Below are positions 7,814 through 16,355 of a stretch of DNA of 54,909 bases, piece by piece. The DNA is from Desulfofustis glycolicus DSM 9705 (GTDB lineage Bacteria; Desulfobacterota; Desulfobulbia; Desulfobulbales; Desulfocapsaceae): assembly GCF_900130015.1 (NCBI RefSeq), contig NZ_FQXS01000029.1, positions 1 to 54,909 on the forward strand, in the 5' to 3' direction. The position numbers were made by a program, and so were the translations under genes. Positions within the stretch are counted from its first letter, which is position 1. Each line of letters begins with the position of its first letter. Below the pieces are notes generated by a model. That model was not told the DNA's origin. It saw only the letters and a program-made list of their open reading frames with translations, and searched no databases.

Positions 7814-10800
7814 ATGAATCAGCACCTTTCGGCCGAACCGGGATCATCAGATTTCGGTGAGTTCGCCGTGGAGTACCAATTTTGGGTGGAGCACCAGAAC
7901 GTGGAGCAGCTGCTGACTAGTGCCCGAAAGTTGATCCCCCCGGGGGCAACGGTACTCGACGCCGGTTGCGGGGAGGGGTTCCTGGCCGCCGGCCTGGCCA
8001 CAGCTGCCGCCAGGGTCGTCGCTCTTGACCTGTCCCAGGAGATGCTGGCCCTGGCTCGTCGCAAGGCCGCGGCCGCCGGGGCGGCGAACGTCAGCTTCGT
8101 GCGTGGTGATATCGGCGTGCCGGCGCTGCGGGGTGAAGCGTTTGATCTGGTGGTCAGCAGCTTTGCCTTGCACCACACCGACGTGGAGCGGACCCTGCCG
8201 CTGCTGGCCGGGATGGTGAAACCGGGAGGGTGGCTGCTGGTGCAGGAGCCGACGTGTCCGGTCGCCGGAGCGGGCCGGGAAATGTGGTATCGCTGGCATG
8301 GCCTTGTAAAAGCGTTGAAAACCTGGCGTGAACATGGCTCGACTGCAGCCTGGCGGATCGGCAGGTTTCTTCAGAGCCGCGCCTTCATCGGCCATCAACT
8401 GGCCGACCGTCACTGGCCCGAGGAGCAGTGGCGAGTAGTGGTGCAGCGAATTATGCCGGACGGGTTGTATCGGCATGACAAGAAGCGTTCGCAGGTGGTG
8501 CTTCTCTGGCAATGTCCGGAGAAGAAAGAGATTTCTTCCGCTGAGCCTGAAGGAACACTTGGTAACACCCCGTTCATGACGCCTGGAGGCGTAACGAGGG
8601 TGAAACGGAGGTATACCGGTAGATGTCCGGATGACTATGAACCGTTCCCCCGCAAGGCATTGTCTGGTTCGGTAATCAGCCGATTCGAGTCGATCGTTGA
8701 ACGCTTTGAAGGAAAAACCGCCCTGCGCACCAAAGCGCAGCAGATGAGCTATGGAGAGCTGAACGCGGTTGCCAATCAGGTCGCGACCCGGTTGTTGCAG
8801 AGCAGCCGAACTGCCGGAGCACCGGTTGTGGTGTTGATGGATCAGGATGACCCGTCGGTTCCGGCGATGCTGGGCGTGTTGAAAGCGGGCAAGGCATACG
8901 CCGTCCTCGATCCGAATGACACGCCGGAGCGGTTGCGGCTGGTCATGCAGCTGGTTGGTGCGGAAACCGTTCTGACTACTGGAATCCACTGGAAGAAGCT
9001 AGAGGGAGCCCTGGGGAGGCAGGCCGGGAATTGCCTGCTCTGGGAAGAACTGGCCGGGGGCATGATCGATAACCCCGGGGTGCAGCCAACGCCGGAACAA
9101 CCGGCGGCTCTTTTCTTTACGTCCGGTTCGACAGGGCAGCCGAAAGGGGTGGTTCGCGACCATCAGCAGTTGCTGCACTCGACCTGGGTGAATACCAACA
9201 GCTATTACGTTGCTCCCAGCGACCGGCGAACGAGTCTCAATTTCCCCGGTTTTTCTGCTTCAGTGCCTAATGTCTATGACACTCTGCTCAATGGCGCGAC
9301 TATTTGCTCGCTAAATCCGCGCCATGTCTCCCCTGCAGAATTGGTTTCCTGGTTGATCAGTGAACGCGTCACTATCGCCGCCCTGCCGGTCGGCTTGTGG
9401 CGAGAGATTCTTCACGCTGCTGTCCCAGAGACACCATGGCAAGACCTACGCTTGGTAACACTGGCGGGTCAATCGCTCTACGGTGACGATGTTCGTCATT
9501 TTCTCACATTTTTCGGACCGTCAGTTACGCTGCTGCACCGTTTGGCGATGACCGAGGCCGGAACAGTTGCCCAGGGCTTCATTGATGGACGCGTTGCCGT
9601 TTCAGACGGTCTGGTGCCCGTTGGCTACCCTGTTGAAGACAAGGAGATTGCCATTCTCGACGAGACCGGAACTGCGGTCGGAGTCGGTTCTGTCGGTCTG
9701 TTGGCTGTTGCCAGCATGTATCTCAGTGTGGGGTATTGGGGGGACGAGGCGCGAACTCAAGCCACCTTCCGTCCCGCAGCAGACGGTTCGGGCAAGCGCG
9801 TGTTTATTACCAGCGACCGCGCCTGTCTGCGGCCGGACGGATGCCTGGAGTATTACGGCCGGGAAGATTCGATTGTCAAAGTTCGCGGGTACCGGGTCGA
9901 TATGGCGGCCATCGAGGTGATACTCAACAGTTGCTCACGGGTTCGGCAAGCTGCAGTTATAGCCAGGATGCGGCACCATGATGAGCCTTCGATCATTGCT
10001 TATCTCGTCGGTGACAGCGATCAGCGTCCTTCAGTCGAGGAACTACGCGCTCTGCTCCGTCGCTCACTGCCGCACTACATGGTTCCCGGACGGTTCAGCT
10101 GGTTGGAAGAAATGCCGCTGACAACAAGTGGCAAAATTGACCGTCAGGCACTCTCTCGCCGGGAAATGGCGCGTCCGGAACTGAGCACCGCCTACGTTCT
10201 ACCCGGTGCTGAACTGGAGCGGCGGATTGCACGTATCTGGTCGGAACTGCTTGATATCGATCAGGTGGGAATGGATGACGATTTTTTCGAGTTGGGAGGC
10301 GATTCTCTGACGGCGATGCGCCTGATGCACGAAGTCGAACAAGTTCTCGGACATCAACTCCCCTCGGAGTTCCTGCATGTGCGTACCATTCGCGGCCTGC
10401 TCAATCTCGTGACCGAAAAGCCGGTTGAGCAGGGACCGTGCTATGCTGACGAAAAGACAACGGTTCGGGCTACGCCTCAGAGCAAACGAAAGAAGCCACT
10501 TCTCAAGGGGGTCCGTCGGATGGTCAAAACCGGGCCGGTCTGGGGGAAACGAGTGCTTCCCTTTCCCGTCGGAACCGTCCTCCAGCGTGTCCTAGTCAGT
10601 CAACTCTGGCTGCATCGCTCTCTCTTTTCTGGTCAGTTGAACATGGTGCTCAAGTGGCAGGAGGAGATAGGCGTACATCAGAAGAAACAGGCTTTGAAGC
10701 GCAGCCTCGTCGCCAATCTCTGGTCACCGTGGCGAAGCCGGGCGTTGATGACAGAACCGGCGTTCCGCCGGTGGGTGACTATCGCCGGGGAGGGGAAAAA

Positions 10801-11377
10801 TCTTCTGGATTCGCCGGATCGATCGGGCGGGGTACTGCTGGTCGTTTCCCATGCCGGGTGGATGATTCCTCCTTTTCACCAGTATCTGGAACGCCGGGGC
10901 ATCAAGACCGCCTCAGTTGTCAACGATCAGGCAATCGATGGTGAAGTTGACGATTTTCCGGTGCGGCAGATGATATCGAGGACAGAGCAACTGCAGCGGG
11001 CAGAACGGGTTTTGCAGCAAAACGGCGCCGTATTCATTGCCGGGGACGGTTTGCAGGGAAGGCGATCGGTGGATATTCCCTTTTTCGGCCGGTGGCGGCC
11101 GTTTCAGACCGGTCCGGCGTGGCTCGCGGTGACGAGCAGCGCCCATTTTGTCCCGGTGTTTGTACGATACGATGAGATTCGGAACGTTCAGATCGAAATA
11201 GCCAAGCCGTTGACCGCGCCGCCCGGCTCCGAACAGGAACAGGTGGAAGCGCTCAGTCGGGCGTATGGCCGGTTGTATGTTGAGCGGTGGCGGCAGAATT
11301 ACACCTCGATTCGCTGGCATCATCTGAAATTCAATTATGAATTGCCCCGATCTTCCGGCGAAGCGCGCAGAGGGTGA
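7814..11377 (+). CDS. Hybrid synthetase: methyltransferase, NRPS adenylation, carrier, LpxL-type acyltransferase
   Basis: The 1187-residue product joins four activities. Residues 1-235 are a class I methyltransferase (VLDAGCGEG, 47-55; LHHTDVE after it). Residues 280-785 are an adenylation domain (FFTSGSTGQPKG, 434-445; ITSDRACLRPDG; A10 TSGKIDR near 771-777). Residues 795-870 are a carrier (GGDSL, serine 831). Residues 900-1187 are a lysophospholipid-acyltransferase domain of the LpxL/HtrB type (VSHAGW, 1011-1016; IPFFGRW, about 1088-1094). The A4 aspartate position is Ser (FSASV, 480-484), as in the first megaprotein. In the acyltransferase the HX4(D/E) motif keeps His1013 but lacks the acidic partner. 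The domain order suggests that an activated acid is loaded, methylated, and acylated or passed to a lipid. The product is unknown. The start follows the upstream stop by two bases. Confidence 0.88.
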   Translation: MNQHLSAEPGSSDFGEFAVEYQFWVEHQNVEQLLTSARKLIPPGATVLDAGCGEGFLAAGLATAAARVVALDLSQEMLALARRKAAAAGAANVSFVRGDIGVPALRGEAFDLVVSSFALHHTDVERTLPLLAGMVKPGGWLLVQEPTCPVAGAGREMWYRWHGLVKALKTWREHGSTAAWRIGRFLQSRAFIGHQLADRHWPEEQWRVVVQRIMPDGLYRHDKKRSQVVLLWQCPEKKEISSAEPEGTLGNTPFMTPGGVTRVKRRYTGRCPDDYEPFPRKALSGSVISRFESIVERFEGKTALRTKAQQMSYGELNAVANQVATRLLQSSRTAGAPVVVLMDQDDPSVPAMLGVLKAGKAYAVLDPNDTPERLRLVMQLVGAETVLTTGIHWKKLEGALGRQAGNCLLWEELAGGMIDNPGVQPTPEQPAALFFTSGSTGQPKGVVRDHQQLLHSTWVNTNSYYVAPSDRRTSLNFPGFSASVPNVYDTLLNGATICSLNPRHVSPAELVSWLISERVTIAALPVGLWREILHAAVPETPWQDLRLVTLAGQSLYGDDVRHFLTFFGPSVTLLHRLAMTEAGTVAQGFIDGRVAVSDGLVPVGYPVEDKEIAILDETGTAVGVGSVGLLAVASMYLSVGYWGDEARTQATFRPAADGSGKRVFITSDRACLRPDGCLEYYGREDSIVKVRGYRVDMAAIEVILNSCSRVRQAAVIARMRHHDEPSIIAYLVGDSDQRPSVEELRALLRRSLPHYMVPGRFSWLEEMPLTTSGKIDRQALSRREMARPELSTAYVLPGAELERRIARIWSELLDIDQVGMDDDFFELGGDSLTAMRLMHEVEQVLGHQLPSEFLHVRTIRGLLNLVTEKPVEQGPCYADEKTTVRATPQSKRKKPLLKGVRRMVKTGPVWGKRVLPFPVGTVLQRVLVSQLWLHRSLFSGQLNMVLKWQEEIGVHQKKQALKRSLVANLWSPWRSRALMTEPAFRRWVTIAGEGKNLLDSPDRSGGVLLVVSHAGWMIPPFHQYLERRGIKTASVVNDQAIDGEVDDFPVRQMISRTEQLQRAERVLQQNGAVFIAGDGLQGRRSVDIPFFGRWRPFQTGPAWLAVTSSAHFVPVFVRYDEIRNVQIEIAKPLTAPPGSEQEQVEALSRAYGRLYVERWRQNYTSIRWHHLKFNYELPRSSGEARRG

Positions 11378-11834
11378 ACGTGATGTCGATTGCATTGGGA
11401 TAATGAAACAAGATGGTTTTCCCACGGTTGATGCTTCTCCGGTGCGGGTGCAGTTACGACAAGGGCTGTCCGGCTCATCGGTGCGCCTCCCTGTCTGTAA
11501 GAGTCTGTCCGTCGGAAATGACTTGATGGTCAAGGTCCCTTCTGGGCATCAGTGGCGATGTGCGGCAAGAGGAGGAGGCGGCGTCAGCATGAACGATGTC
11601 CCCGACTGTTTTTCCCCTTGGTCCATTGAAGAAAGCAAGTGGTTGTATTTCCTAAGTAGATCAGTTAGGGTGACGCCATTTAGCGACAAGGGGGACGGCG
11701 GGTTCTGATCGTGAACCGTGCATTTCTCCCCGACAATTCGAGGCGTCGGCCAAGCGGCTTCTCGATGAGCGGGGGAAACAGGTGACGCATGTGGCAAACA
11801 TGAGGTGACTATTGCTGGCTTCGGAGCTGTATAT
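11378..11834. other. Long gap without a recognisable gene
   Basis: This stretch separates the second megasynthase gene from the transporter ATPase gene. A frame of about 100 codons runs from ATG 11403 to 11708 on the plus strand, but its translation has a Gly run, no family resemblance and low-complexity character, and no convincing ribosome-binding site. A remnant of a lost gene or a leader region are both possible. Nothing in it can be firmly annotated. Confidence 0.35.
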
Positions 11835-12629
11835 TTGAAATATATGAAGCAGTTGCACGTAATTGGCGTGTCAAAGCGCTATAGCTCGAAGCGGGGGTCG
11901 GTGAAGGCTCTGGCGTCGGTTTCCTGTTCCGTGCAACAGGGAGAGTTTGTCGCGCTGCTCGGTCCCAGCGGGTGCGGAAAATCCACATTGCTCCGGTTGG
12001 TTGCCGGCCTGTCGCAGCCGGATGATGGCCAGATCGAATTTCGAGAATGGGTGCAGATGCCGAAAGCCCGTCTGGTTTTCCAGGACAGCGCCCTTTTTCC
12101 GTGGATGTCGGTGTGGGAAAATGTGGCCTTTGGGCTGGAAATGGAAGCCATGCCGGTGGCGGAAAGACGGGAACGTGCCGTCGCTTTGCTCGCTACGATG
12201 GGGATGGCTGATTTTCACCAACACTACCCCCATGAACTGTCGGGTGGAATGCGCCAGCGGGTGGCCATTGCCAGAGCTTTTGCAACGGAGCCGGATATCC
12301 TGTTGATGGATGAGCCGCTCCGTGCCCTGGACGCCCAGATGCGCCTCGTGGTCCAGGAAGAGTTGTTGGCGCTGTGGAACCGGCAGAAACCGATGGTTCT
12401 CTACGTTACTCATGATATCGAAGAGGCGCTGTTGCTCGCCGACCGGGTTCTCGTGATGAGCGGCAAACCGGGGAAAATACGGGAAGAGGTGATTTCAGGA
12501 TTCCACAGACCGCGGGATCTGACCGGTCGTGATCATAAAAATCTCGAGGAATTAAAGTGGCATATATGGAAACTGTTGGAGAGCGACGTTCGCGGACAAT
12601 TACAGAGCGGAACGGCAAACACAGTTTGA
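11835..12629 (+). CDS. ABC transporter ATP-binding protein (SsuB/TauB-like)
   Basis: The cytoplasmic ATPase of about 264 residues has Walker A GPSGCGKST (about 43-51), Q-loop FQDSALFPW, signature LSGGMRQR (about 135), Walker B ILLMDE (about 155-160) and the H-loop YVTHDIEEAL. The ALFPWMSVWENV stretch is typical of nitrate/sulfonate/taurine transporters. The frame is open from GTG 11805 and has an ATG at 11844. A TTG at 11835 has GGAG seven bases upstream and is my choice. It overlaps the permease gene by 73 bases. With the permease and the binding protein at 6783 it would form a complete importer. Confidence 0.87.
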   Translation: MKYMKQLHVIGVSKRYSSKRGSVKALASVSCSVQQGEFVALLGPSGCGKSTLLRLVAGLSQPDDGQIEFREWVQMPKARLVFQDSALFPWMSVWENVAFGLEMEAMPVAERRERAVALLATMGMADFHQHYPHELSGGMRQRVAIARAFATEPDILLMDEPLRALDAQMRLVVQEELLALWNRQKPMVLYVTHDIEEALLLADRVLVMSGKPGKIREEVISGFHRPRDLTGRDHKNLEELKWHIWKLLESDVRGQLQSGTANTV

Positions 12630-13405
12630 CCGGCACTAAACGTAATGCATTTTTTCATCCTGAACGCTGGGTGACGGTCGTTTTTTTCGGTTTCTGCCTT
12701 CTTGTTTGGGAGGTTGCCGCGCAGTCAACCTGGATTTCCACGCTCTTTTTCCCCGCCCCGTCGACGATTGTGAAAACACTGACAGCGATGACCGGGACCG
12801 GCCTGTTCTGGCTGACGTTGGGAACAACCCTCTACCGCCTGCTGCTGGGAGTCGTTGCTGGTGCGGGCGCAGGGCTTGTTGTCGGCTGGGGCATGGGGGC
12901 CAGCCGAAAAGCCAGAGCCGTGCTGGATCCGGTTGTAGCAGCTTTGCACCCCATGCCAAAATTAGCTATTTTCCCAATATTTCTCGTTATTCTGGGAATT
13001 GGCGAAGCATCGAAGATAGCACTGATTGCTCTTGCCGCTTTTTTTCCGATGCTGCTCAACACGCTGGCCGGAGTTCAGCATATCGAGCAGTGTTATTGGG
13101 AGGCCGCCAGCAACTATGGGGCCAGGGGTATGACACTGCTCCGTCGGGTGATCATGCCGGGCAGTCTCCCGATGGCGATGACCGGACTGCGTCTGGCGTT
13201 CAATAATGCGCTGGTGGTAACCATAGCGATCGAGATGCTCTCGGCGCAGGACGGCCTGGGTGCACAGATCTGGATGTCCTGGCAGACGTTGCGGACCGAG
13301 GAACTGTATGCCACCCTCATCGTTATCGGGGTAGTGGGGATGCTGAGCAATGCCGTATTGGGGCGGTTGGTCGTCTGGTTGTTGCCATGGCACACAAAAG
13401 CGTAA
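12557..13405 (+). CDS. ABC transporter permease (SsuC/TauC-like)
   Basis: The 282-residue inner-membrane protein has an N-terminal basic tail and about six membrane segments. The EAA coupling loop is EAASNYGARGMTLLRRVIMPG, whose first part matches the BPD_transp_1 consensus for docking the ATPase. The start is GTG 12557, preceded by GAGGA at 6 bases and inside the ATPase gene; ATG 12566 is possible. It is translated together with the ATPase and is followed 23 bases later by a broken binding-protein gene. Confidence 0.87.
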   Translation: MAYMETVGERRSRTITERNGKHSLTGTKRNAFFHPERWVTVVFFGFCLLVWEVAAQSTWISTLFFPAPSTIVKTLTAMTGTGLFWLTLGTTLYRLLLGVVAGAGAGLVVGWGMGASRKARAVLDPVVAALHPMPKLAIFPIFLVILGIGEASKIALIALAAFFPMLLNTLAGVQHIEQCYWEAASNYGARGMTLLRRVIMPGSLPMAMTGLRLAFNNALVVTIAIEMLSAQDGLGAQIWMSWQTLRTEELYATLIVIGVVGMLSNAVLGRLVVWLLPWHTKA

Positions 13406-13428
13406 ATTTTTTCTGGGAGGGTTTTTCC

Positions 13429-13642
13429 ATGGGGCAGCGGCGTTCATGCACGTATCTGCAGGGGTTTCTGTTCCTGGTGGTCATCGGCTGGTGTTCTCTG
13501 GCTTCGACAGGTCCCTTGCGGGTGGCGGTTCTCCCTTATCTCTCGTTTGCCCCCTTGTACATTGGATTTAAAAGGGATTGAAATAAAGTATCTCTTTGTG
13601 CGTCTTGAGGGTATCTGCGGCGCTGACTGTTCAAAACGATAA
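13429..13642 (+). pseudogene. Broken second substrate-binding protein gene (SsuA/NMT1-like)
   Basis: ATG 13429 has a strong GGGAGGG ribosome-binding site and opens a 50-codon frame. It has a signal peptide and the family start LRVAVLPYLSFAPLYIGFK, then stops at 13579-13581. In the shifted frame the sequence continues GIEIKYLFVRLEG, exactly the next conserved strand of this family. A deletion of a few codons with a frameshift has therefore removed the 'EGYFxxQ' segment. After about 13,612 similarity ends and a convergent gene lies at 13,701. The rest of the gene has been lost, probably in a recombination that joined the glycan region here. Confidence 0.72.
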
Positions 13643-13700
13643 AATGTTACCCAATTATCATTGGGTTAATAGGTGCGCTCCCGACAATCATGGCAGCCGC

Positions 13701-14579
13701 CTATTCAGCCGGGACCTGAGCATATCCTTGATTCACATGGTGAATCCCTGTGTGGTTTATATGAAACCGACTAGGGCTGTCGGTATAAGAAAAATTTGTT
13801 GATTTCATCGTGTTCTTCATCTTGTGGAAGTGGAGGTACATGAATTCCTCCCCGTAAAACCCGTACACTCTCCCGTTGTCCCATTTCATGGAAGAATCTT
13901 TCGCCGGGATTTGTCGTTGATAGCCGCCACTTGTGGTAAGAATACGGTCCCAGTACACTCTAGGGGAACGGGGAGGTCTTTTCCTGCCGAGGAAATAGAG
14001 TGCCTGCCTGATGTCACTCGAAGTGCTCAAAGCCTTGATCAGCCTGCTCATGTGCTTTTCATCGACGTTGAAATGCCGACCATTGCCGACAAGCCGGTTA
14101 AAGCCGAGGATCGAGCGGTACAGCGAATTGATCGGTGCACTATTGCGGTAGAGAGTAAAAGAACCAGAGAGTAGTTTGTAGCGTGACGTTATAATGTCGT
14201 AGGAATCGAGCATTGACGGAGTGATAAAGGAGGAAATATTTCCCCAGACGACATCGATGTCGCAATGCCCCCAAAAACGGTAGTCATGCAGAAGATCTTG
14301 AAAAACGATGCCGAACGCCGGGCGGAAATCACATACTTTGATTAGATTCGACTGCGTGAGGGGCGGTTGTATTTTGAGCTGCGTCGAAATGAGTTCCTTG
14401 AATTGGTCAAGGGTCATATGATGGAAGAAAACGTTGACCGGTCTTTCTGTGGGCTGCGGATTGTCCGAGAGAATATGCCAGTCGATTCCCGGGTTATCTC
14501 TGCATGAGAGTAGGAATGCCGGCATCCAGAACGGCAATGGCCCGAAATAGGGACTCAGCAGGGCGATAGTCGAACTCAT
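13701..14579 (-). CDS. DUF6625-like protein of glycan clusters
   Basis: The 292-residue protein begins MSSTIALLSPYFGPLPFWMP and has GHCDIDVVWGNI near the middle. Both match the pattern of DUF6625 proteins, which occur in polysaccharide clusters and are thought to be glycosyltransferase-like, with the D-x-D as a candidate metal site. No signal peptide is visible. It is the last gene of a minus-strand run with two sulfotransferases and starts 11 bases after the preceding gene ends. Function beyond surface-glycan synthesis is inferred. Confidence 0.65.
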   Translation of the reverse strand: MSSTIALLSPYFGPLPFWMPAFLLSCRDNPGIDWHILSDNPQPTERPVNVFFHHMTLDQFKELISTQLKIQPPLTQSNLIKVCDFRPAFGIVFQDLLHDYRFWGHCDIDVVWGNISSFITPSMLDSYDIITSRYKLLSGSFTLYRNSAPINSLYRSILGFNRLVGNGRHFNVDEKHMSRLIKALSTSSDIRQALYFLGRKRPPRSPRVYWDRILTTSGGYQRQIPAKDSSMKWDNGRVYGFYGEEFMYLHFHKMKNTMKSTNFSYTDSPSRFHINHTGIHHVNQGYAQVPAE

Positions 14580-14590
14580 GGCGCGGGGGG

Positions 14591-15385
14591 TTAGAGCGCT
14601 GGACGGTTCTTCACGTAAGAGCTGTCCCGCGCTATCAGTTGTTGTTCGGTCAGGGTTTGCAAGGGCTGATAACCGAACAATTCGATGTCCCTGCCGTAAA
14701 GCTCGCTGACAATCCTGCGCGATATTTCCGAGTACGCTTCTAGAAAGGACTCGTGCTCGGTGGAGGATGTTTTGTTTCTGTGCTCGAGCGGAATGGTCTG
14801 CCCATAGATGCGATTACTGATATATTTGAAATCTTGCGTTAAGTTTTCAAAAAAACCGAGATAATCAAGGTGCGGCTCGGTTTCACCGGGGAGGCAGATA
14901 AACTCGAATTGCGGCCGGAAGTGAATGTATCGGCGCACTTCCTTGCGGTGCAATCCATTGCTGACGAAATCGTTGAAATCGCGATAGGGAGTCAGGTGTT
15001 TCATCGCCCACTCTCTATTGTAACCCTGATATCCGCCTTGCAGTAAGAAATGGTAGGCTGAGAATACTTTATCCCAGGGGTTGCGGACAAATGAGAACTT
15101 GAAGAAAAGATCGAACTCCTCTTCGGTGAAAATTACCTGATAGTCTTTCAAACGATTGTGTCCTCCGCCGAGGTGGGAAAAAAGACTTGTGCAGACGGAA
15201 ATCCCTGCCGCTTTTGGGATATGAATAAAAAGACATTTCAGGTCAAGAAAGGATCGATACGTGTACCTCCGGGATGTTTCAGTTCGTAAAACCTGGTATT
15301 TCCGGTTTTTACGGGGATGAAGAAGGGCAAAAAGATTTTTCCGCCAGGAGTAGGGAAGGGCCTGATAGGCGAGGTCTGACAGCAT
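14591..15385 (-). CDS. Sulfotransferase family protein (Sulfotransfer_2 type)
   Basis: The 264-residue protein carries the 5'-phosphosulfate-binding motif as LFIHIPKAAGISVCTSLF (about 50-67) and the 3'-phosphate-binding segment as FSFVRNPWDKVFSAYHF (about 97-113). Both are diagnostic for PAPS-dependent carbohydrate sulfotransferases of the HIPK type. The family transfers sulfate from PAPS to a sugar hydroxyl. It lies 16 bases after the end of another sulfotransferase gene in a minus-strand operon. Confidence 0.8.
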   Translation of the reverse strand: MLSDLAYQALPYSWRKNLFALLHPRKNRKYQVLRTETSRRYTYRSFLDLKCLFIHIPKAAGISVCTSLFSHLGGGHNRLKDYQVIFTEEEFDLFFKFSFVRNPWDKVFSAYHFLLQGGYQGYNREWAMKHLTPYRDFNDFVSNGLHRKEVRRYIHFRPQFEFICLPGETEPHLDYLGFFENLTQDFKYISNRIYGQTIPLEHRNKTSSTEHESFLEAYSEISRRIVSELYGRDIELFGYQPLQTLTEQQLIARDSSYVKNRPAL

Positions 15386-15401
15386 TTCTGGGTAATTCTC
15401 T

Positions 15402-16019
15402 TTAATACCGGAGCGCGCACAGGAGCCGGTTGATCAAAAGTCGATGTGTTTTTGGCGGTGCTTTTTTCACCGAAGCATTGACGTGGGGAAAAGGAACCGG
15501 CGGGATGTCCTTGTCAAGAAATCGACACAACCGTTCCCAGCCGTCCCCATTCTCCCAGCACACCTCCAGGAAATCGTCTGGCCGACCAGCGAAATACGTC
15601 CGGACCTCATCGTTGTGCCTGAGGTAGCAGGAAATGAATTCGTCCCGATGATATCTTGGGTAGTTGTGGCCATAGGCCAGTTTCCGGGCGTGCCTGAAAG
15701 GATGTGTTCGCATCGAGAATTTTTCCAGGCTGTTGAGCCAGGCAAATTCGTTTTTCCGGGTGGTAAGAATGAAATGGCTATCGGGAAACAGCCGATCAAG
15801 ATCTTGGTATATCAACGGCCAAGGGAAATCCTCAAACATGTCATGGTCTTCGACAACTTTGATTGCTGGACCGAAGTCATTCTTCTTTTTGACGTCGAAC
15901 AGGAGCTGGTAGGAGTAACCAAAGCGGCAGTAACCTAACAAATCACAGCAATCGCCAAGGGTGGTGGTTCCGGTTTTATTAAGTCCGATACCAAAAATCT
16001 TACGGTTTACGCGGTTCAT
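15402..16019 (-). CDS. Sulfotransferase family protein (P-loop, Sulfotransfer_4-like)
   Basis: The 205-residue protein starts MNRVNRKIFGIGLNKTGTTT. The GLNKTGTTTL P-loop is the PAPS 5'-binding motif of the Sulfotransfer_4-like group, and SHFILTTRKNEFAWLNS is the 3'-phosphate-binding segment. The frame stays open upstream to 16205, but the extra 62 residues are basic and without family similarity, so ATG 16019 is chosen. It is the first gene of the run 16,019 to 13,701. The acceptor is unknown; a surface glycan is likely from context. Confidence 0.75.
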   Translation of the reverse strand: MNRVNRKIFGIGLNKTGTTTLGDCCDLLGYCRFGYSYQLLFDVKKKNDFGPAIKVVEDHDMFEDFPWPLIYQDLDRLFPDSHFILTTRKNEFAWLNSLEKFSMRTHPFRHARKLAYGHNYPRYHRDEFISCYLRHNDEVRTYFAGRPDDFLEVCWENGDGWERLCRFLDKDIPPVPFPHVNASVKKAPPKTHRLLINRLLCALRY

Positions 16020-16355
16020 CGTTGTATGTTGTGATGGTATATGCTTGCCTGACACTACAACCAAGGAGCGCGAAACACAAGGGAGAACGGAGAAGAAACG
16101 ACTTTGTTTCCCGGCGAGGTTCCCATGGAAACAGTCGTCTAGATGCGTCACATGATGGCGGCGAAAAACTTTGAATAAGCGGAACATATGCACGGGATGC
16201 TCCAAAGATCAAAGACAGGCGGCTTTTATTGAGTTTTGGGCAAATAGATGATAAAAAGCCACACTTGGATAGAAATTCAGCATGTTATCGTGACACTCCT
16301 CTGCGAACTTATTTGGGGGGAGGTTTGTAATTTCTCAAAATAAGGAGCTTTTACT

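Noticed and set aside
7847-8989. 380-codon minus-strand frame opposite the second megasynthase
   Set aside because: The sense strand encodes an intact methyltransferase and adenylation domain.
11403-11708. 100-codon frame in the gap before the ABC ATPase
   Set aside because: No ribosome-binding site, low-complexity Gly run and no recognisable family; kept only as part of the gap description.
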